Positions 7,021 to 13,115 of a DNA stretch of 13,115 nucleotides are shown piece by piece. The position numbers were made by a program, and so were the translations under genes. The notes below the pieces were generated by a model. It did no database searches, was not told the DNA's origin, and saw only the letters and a list, made by a program, of their open reading frames with translations. Within the stretch, counting starts at the first letter, position 1, and the number at the start of each line of letters is the position of its first letter. The DNA is from Clostridiales bacterium (GTDB lineage: Bacteria; Bacillota; Clostridia; Oscillospirales; Oscillospiraceae): NCBI GenBank assembly GCA_020861055.1, contig JAJBTD010000223.1, forward strand, positions 1-13,115, in the 5' to 3' direction.

Positions 7021-7040
7021 TCTACAGATTGAGGCACAAT
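7012..7040 (+). promoter_or_regulatory. Candidate sigma-A promoter for the CPBP protease operon
   Basis: A perfect TTGACA (7012-7017) is followed after 17 bases by CACAAT (7035-7040), four of six matches to the -10 consensus. Transcription would start near 7047, leaving a leader of about 180 bases before the first protease gene. It is the best promoter-like sequence in the gap and sits just inside the AT-rich island. Confidence 0.5.
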
Positions 7041-7227
7041 ATCAGCAGATTCCAGAACCGGCAAAAGAACTCTTTTGTTAATTTTTACACATAATTTACA
7101 GCATCATGGTATTCATCCCAGATACAAAACGATATACTCTTTTTGTGTACGCTAAAGATTTATGCGATCTGGCATTATAACGAGCCCATTATCGAATCAT
7201 ATTATGATAGAAAGAAGGCTGTTTCTT

Positions 7228-7830
7228 ATGTTGTCATTCACAGAATACGTAATCAGCGCAGTTTTACAGATCGTGGTTTTATCTTTGATTCCATTCATCT
7301 GGTGGCTAATCACTGCACGAAAGAAGGAAGGGTTTCTGGCCTTGGTCGGCATCAAAAAGCCTGTAGTGTCGGATGGAAAGAAATGGCTTATCACAATGGC
7401 GGCTGTCTACGTCGTACTTTTTGTTGTGGGCCAGCTTGCGATTCTGCTTCGTGGTTCCATTGAGAATGAGTCTGATTTTATAGGGATGGGTGCGGCAGCG
7501 ATCCCATCGATCATTGTGTGCGCAGTTTTTCAAACCGCCTTGTCTGAGGAAATATTTTTCCGCGGCTTCCTGCTGAAGCGTCTGACGGCTAAGTTCGGCT
7601 TTTTCAGAGCAAACATCATCCAGGCGGTCTTGTTCGGCGCTGCACATCTGATCATACTGCTCCAGTGGGATATCAGCCTGGTGGCCGGGATCGTCATTGT
7701 CGTTTATCCGATGTTGTCCGCAACAGTACTTTCGTATGTAAATGAAAAGCTGTCCGGCGGCTCCATCATTCCGAGCTGGATTATTCATGGCTGTCTTAAT
7801 CTTCTTGAGTATTTAATCCTCGCTTTTTAA
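7228..7830 (+). CDS. CPBP family intramembrane metalloprotease, first of three
   Basis: This is a hydrophobic 200-residue protein of the CPBP (CAAX protease/bacteriocin processing, Abi; PF02517) family. The start chosen is ATG 7228, with AAGAAGG upstream at 7212-7218; in-frame starts at 7162 and 7204 lack a good site. All family motifs are present: EExxxR as Glu107, Glu108 and Arg112 in LSEEIFFRG; FxxxH as Phe136 and His140 in LFGAAH; and a third motif His187-Asn191 in HGCLN. These residues form the glutamate/histidine active site within the membrane. Several transmembrane helices are evident (for example 8-29, 53-74, 92-106). Codon use is far more AT-rich than pheT. Substrate unknown; relatives serve in prenyl-protein processing, bacteriocin immunity or maturation, and signalling. 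Confidence 0.88.
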   Translation: MLSFTEYVISAVLQIVVLSLIPFIWWLITARKKEGFLALVGIKKPVVSDGKKWLITMAAVYVVLFVVGQLAILLRGSIENESDFIGMGAAAIPSIIVCAVFQTALSEEIFFRGFLLKRLTAKFGFFRANIIQAVLFGAAHLIILLQWDISLVAGIVIVVYPMLSATVLSYVNEKLSGGSIIPSWIIHGCLNLLEYLILAF

Positions 7831-7860
7831 GGCAAAAGGACTGGATGCCGGAGTTATCAT

Positions 7861-8634
7861 ATGAGGAAGATATGGATCAGAATCCTGATCGTTTACATTG
7901 TGTACATACTATTTTGGCTAACAGAGTATCCGTATTTATACTGGAATACGTACTTATGCCGTCTGTGGGAGTGGATAGATCCGGCGTACCTGCTTGTGTT
8001 TTTTGTCGTTGGAATTATCTGCTGCGTGTGGGTAGGCAGGCAAAGCATCCGGGAGTTCAGCGGCAATATTTTCAGCAGAGAAAGCGGTATCGTTCTAACG
8101 ATAAACGTGGTATATGCTCTTTTAGTTTTAGAAATTGGCTCGCTTCTGGGCAATTATGAAATCAATTGGGCAGGCGTCGTTTATCAAAGCATACTCTGCC
8201 TGATCTGCGTCGGCTTTACGGAAGAATGGATTTTTCGCGGCTTTATGGTCACGCAGTTGAACAGGGTATTAAAAAGCAAGAAGGCGGTGGTATTGGTATC
8301 TTCCGCCCTGTTTGCGATGATGCATTTACCTACCTATTTCAGATGGGTGATAGGTCCTGTTTCGTTGGGAGCCGTCAGCGCACGTCTGCTGGTCCCGTTT
8401 TTGATGGGAATCGTTTATTCACTCATTTTTATGTGGAAAAAGAACCTGTTCACCTTAATCGTGATACATGGCGTATACGATCTGATCGCAGAGATTGCAT
8501 TCGACCAGTGGTATTATATTGCGTATGCGATCTATTGGGTCATGATGATTATCTATGTGATATACTGCTACAGAACCAGAGTAGAATCGGCCGACGCGCC
8601 TGGATGTTGCACTTATGAGACGGGGAGGATTTAA
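7861..8634 (+). CDS. CPBP family intramembrane metalloprotease, second of three
   Basis: The 257-residue membrane protein begins at ATG 7861, with GGAG at 7850-7853, 30 bases after the first protease gene. CPBP motifs are complete: Glu121, Glu122 and Arg126 in TEEWIFRGF; Phe151 and His155 in LFAMMHLP; His203 and Asp207 in HGVYD. The third motif has Asp where the other two proteins of the trio have Asn. The protein is rich in Trp, Tyr and Ile with about seven or eight hydrophobic segments, and ends in a short polar tail containing Cys-Cys (249-250). It overlaps nothing but stops one base before the next start, which argues for translational coupling. It is clearly diverged from its neighbours outside the motifs, so this is no recent tandem copy. 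Substrate unknown. Confidence 0.87.
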   Translation: MRKIWIRILIVYIVYILFWLTEYPYLYWNTYLCRLWEWIDPAYLLVFFVVGIICCVWVGRQSIREFSGNIFSRESGIVLTINVVYALLVLEIGSLLGNYEINWAGVVYQSILCLICVGFTEEWIFRGFMVTQLNRVLKSKKAVVLVSSALFAMMHLPTYFRWVIGPVSLGAVSARLLVPFLMGIVYSLIFMWKKNLFTLIVIHGVYDLIAEIAFDQWYYIAYAIYWVMMIIYVIYCYRTRVESADAPGCCTYETGRI

Positions 8635-8635
8635 T

Positions 8636-9499
8636 ATGGAGAGAAAAACGCCGACAAATCGTTTCAGGATTGCTCTTGCAATCGTCTTAGCAATTCTGAT
8701 CATGGTTGTCTCTCAGGGGGTCGCCGTACTGCCCTATATCATTTTGGATATTGCGGGTATCACCATGAATGAGACGGCGGCAAAAATTATGGTAGCGCTT
8801 TTATATCCGATCATTGCCTATTTCTGCATTGTTTTTCTGACGAGGAAGCTTTTGAAATACGACATGAAAGACGTGGGACTTACAGAATTTCGTATTTCCC
8901 TACCCGATGTCATTCTTTCGCTTCTTCTCCCGCTGATGGTCGCGGCCTGCTATTGCTTATTCGTTCCAGGTCATTTTCAAATATTGCCATTTGACCTTGA
9001 TATCGCAGTGCGGTTATTTGCATCAATGCTGAGTACAGGCGTTGCAGTTGCCTTTGTGGAAGAGCTTATTTTCCGAGGTGTGATTGTGGGCGTTCTGGAA
9101 AGGGCTTCCAATCGAGTCGTCGCCGTAATCGTATCCTCCCTATTATTCGCTGTACTGCATCTGGTCACGACGGATTATTCGATTGCGGATTCGATTTTGG
9201 CAATACTGGGAATTGCAAGCATTGGCGTTTTGCTTTCCCTATTAAGGTTCAAAACCGGCAGTATATGGTCAAGCTTTCTTGTCCACTGTGTTTGGAATAC
9301 TGTTTTTACCATTCTGTTGCCAATCTCAACAGAGACGGAAGATTCCATTGTTCCGTTCAGATATGTGCTGGATACGGACAATAAACTGATTACTGGGGGC
9401 TCGTACGGAATAGAAGGTTCCGTTATCGTCATCGTAATCTTTGGCCTCTGTTCTCTCATAATCTCCAAAAAATTGACAGGAGATCAGGCTGGCCAATAG
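8636..9499 (+). CDS. CPBP family intramembrane metalloprotease, third of three
   Basis: The start is ATG 8636, with a strong GGGGAGG at 8622-8628; an in-frame start at 8615 lies inside the preceding gene and places no ribosome site correctly. The single base between the TAA of the second gene (8632-8634) and this ATG implies coupled translation. The 287-residue protein has CPBP motifs Glu142, Glu143 and Arg147 in VEELIFRG, Phe171 and His175 in LFAVLHL, and His217 and Asn221 in HCVWN. A polar stretch after the core (about 230-262) is followed by an extra transmembrane segment (263-277) and a KK-containing tail. This arrangement differs from the first protein, which ends soon after its third motif. 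The gene closes the operon, 63 bases before a strong terminator. Confidence 0.88.
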   Translation: MERKTPTNRFRIALAIVLAILIMVVSQGVAVLPYIILDIAGITMNETAAKIMVALLYPIIAYFCIVFLTRKLLKYDMKDVGLTEFRISLPDVILSLLLPLMVAACYCLFVPGHFQILPFDLDIAVRLFASMLSTGVAVAFVEELIFRGVIVGVLERASNRVVAVIVSSLLFAVLHLVTTDYSIADSILAILGIASIGVLLSLLRFKTGSIWSSFLVHCVWNTVFTILLPISTETEDSIVPFRYVLDTDNKLITGGSYGIEGSVIVIVIFGLCSLIISKKLTGDQAGQ

Positions 9500-9562
9500 G
9501 CAAGTCCTGTCAAGTCGGCAGACAGCCAGGACAAACGGGCCTGAGAATACTGTTTTTCACTG

Positions 9563-9604
9563 AAAGCGCCCCTGTCGGGAAGACAGGGGCGCTTTGTGTT
9601 TTGA
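9563..9604. terminator. Terminator between the protease operon and ligA, probably bidirectional
   Basis: AAAGCGCCCCTGTC (9563-9576) is perfectly complementary to GACAGGGGCGCTTT (9582-9595) with a 5-base loop. A T-rich run (TTTGTGTTTT) follows on the plus strand. The hairpin lies between the convergent ends of the third protease gene (9499) and ligA (9654), so it can serve both, although the T-run on the ligA side is weak. Confidence 0.85.
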
Positions 9605-9653
9605 AAAAACATTCTGTTATTTGCCTGCGTTTTTTGCCTGCCGGTTTTCTCTC

Positions 9654-12401
<2,748 letters not shown>

Positions 12402-12405
<4 letters not shown>

Positions 12406-13115
12406 TCTGCTCCGTTTTTCAGCAGCTCCTCCACCGCCAGCAGGATGCCCGTCTTGCCCGACTCGTAGGTCAGGCCACCCTGGAGATAGACGGTATACGG
12501 CTCCCGCATGGGGGCATCGGCGGACAGCTCGATGGAGGCCCCCTGAATGAAGGCCCCCGCCGCCATGATCACCGGCACATCATAGCCCGGCATGGCCCAG
12601 GGCACCGGGGTCACAAAGCTGTCCACCGGGGACCCGGCCTGGATGCCCTTGCAGAACTGCTCCACCCGCTCCGGCGTCTGGAGGGAGATCATTTGAATGA
12701 TATCATGCCGCTCCTGCCAGGAGTGAGGCTCGGTATCGTAGCCCAGCTGCTCCATGATGCGGGCGGCAAAGACCGCCGTTTTCAACGCCTGGGCCACCGT
12801 ATGGGGCGCCAGGAACAGCCCCTGATAGAGGGCGCGGTTGTTTCCCAGGGTGGCCCCGCACTCCCGGCCAATGCCGGGGACAGTGAGCCGGTAGGACGCC
12901 CGCTCCACCAGATCCGCCCTGCCGCAGAGATAGCCCCCCATAGGGGCCAGACCGCCGCCGGGATTTTTGATGAGACTCCCCACCACCAGGTCTGCTCCCA
13001 CCTGAGACGGCTCCCGCTCCTCCACAAACTCGCCGTAGCAGTTATCCACGATGCAGACTGCCTCCGGGTTGGCCGCTTTCCCCACGGCGATCAGCTCCCC
13101 GATCTCCCGGCCGGG
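12402..13115 (-). CDS. Methionine gamma-lyase/aluminium resistance family PLP enzyme, C-terminal part
   Basis: The frame runs to the window edge, so the N-terminal part (roughly 180 residues of a usual 410-430) is missing; an internal GTG at 13085 is not the start. The visible 237 residues contain the PLP site: the cofactor-binding Asp in CIVDNCYGEFVE and the probable Schiff-base Lys in GSLIKNPGGG. These are followed by GGYLCGRADLVE, ASYRLTVPGIG and PGYDVPVIMAAGAFIQGASIEL, all typical of the family containing B. subtilis YnbB (PF06838). Members are fold type I PLP enzymes annotated as cystathionine or methionine gamma-lyases or aluminium-resistance proteins, with poorly tested activity. The gene ends with TAA (12404-12402) inside the end of yunB. 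Confidence 0.9.

Larger units (their letters stand above)
6886..7227 (+). other. Non-coding stretch between pheT and the protease trio
   Basis: I see no convincing gene in this 342-base gap. A short open frame starting with TTG at 7143 overlaps the first protease in another frame, lacks a ribosome binding site and reads like noise. No double-glycine leader or other small-peptide gene is evident on either strand. The stretch contains the post-pheT hairpin (6933-6969), an inverted repeat (6994-7020), a strong promoter candidate (7012-7040) and a 5' untranslated region of about 180 bases. The switch from GC-rich to AT-rich sequence falls just after the hairpin. Confidence 0.6.

Noticed and set aside
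7143..7463. Small 106-codon ORF as a possible peptide substrate for the proteases
   Set aside because: It starts with TTG without a ribosome site, overlaps the first protease in another frame and has no leader-peptide or hydrophobic signature.

Overview
The window looks like chromosomal DNA of a GC-rich, spore-forming Clostridium relative. An Oscillospiraceae-type gut Firmicute (Flavonifractor or Pseudoflavonifractor neighbourhood) is my inference. The grounds are the Gram-positive ribosome binding sites, a tRNA-Phe T-box leader in front of pheST, a yunB-type sporulation gene, a lipoprotein-based ABC transporter and strong GCC/CTG codon use. I ran no database search; identities come from motifs read in the translations.

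Layout. (1) The last 20 codons of an unidentified gene (1-63). (2) A structured leader with an intrinsic terminator (about 141-246), then a tightly coupled three-gene ABC importer operon: lipoprotein (256-1368), permease (1361-2125) and ATPase (2109-2678). (3) A promoter and a complete T-box riboswitch with a UUC specifier (2749-3029), controlling pheS (3089-4132) and pheT (4198-6885), the two subunits of phenylalanyl-tRNA synthetase. (4) A visibly AT-richer island (about 6970-9560) bounded by two perfect 14-bp hairpins. It holds a consensus-like promoter and three consecutive, divergent CPBP (CAAX/Abi) intramembrane proteases. (5) ligA on the minus strand (9654-11633), divergent from yunB (11686-12405). 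(6) The C-terminal part of a PLP-dependent methionine-gamma-lyase/aluminium-resistance family protein on the minus strand (12402-13115), whose stop codon overlaps that of yunB.

How the parts work together. The importer genes overlap and should be made as a unit whose transcription may be attenuated by the leader. The T-box should read uncharged tRNA-Phe and release pheST expression when phenylalanine charging falls. The CPBP trio is packed as one operon and differs in base composition from its housekeeping neighbours, which suggests acquired cargo for peptide processing, self-immunity or surface-protein control.

Most unusual signals. PheT is about 100 residues longer than usual because of an insert (about residues 136-237) that resembles a second, degenerate copy of its own tRNA-binding OB fold. 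The back-to-back trio of CPBP proteases has no visible substrate gene. The ABC operon leader, which I could not assign to a known riboswitch class, has mutually exclusive pairings.
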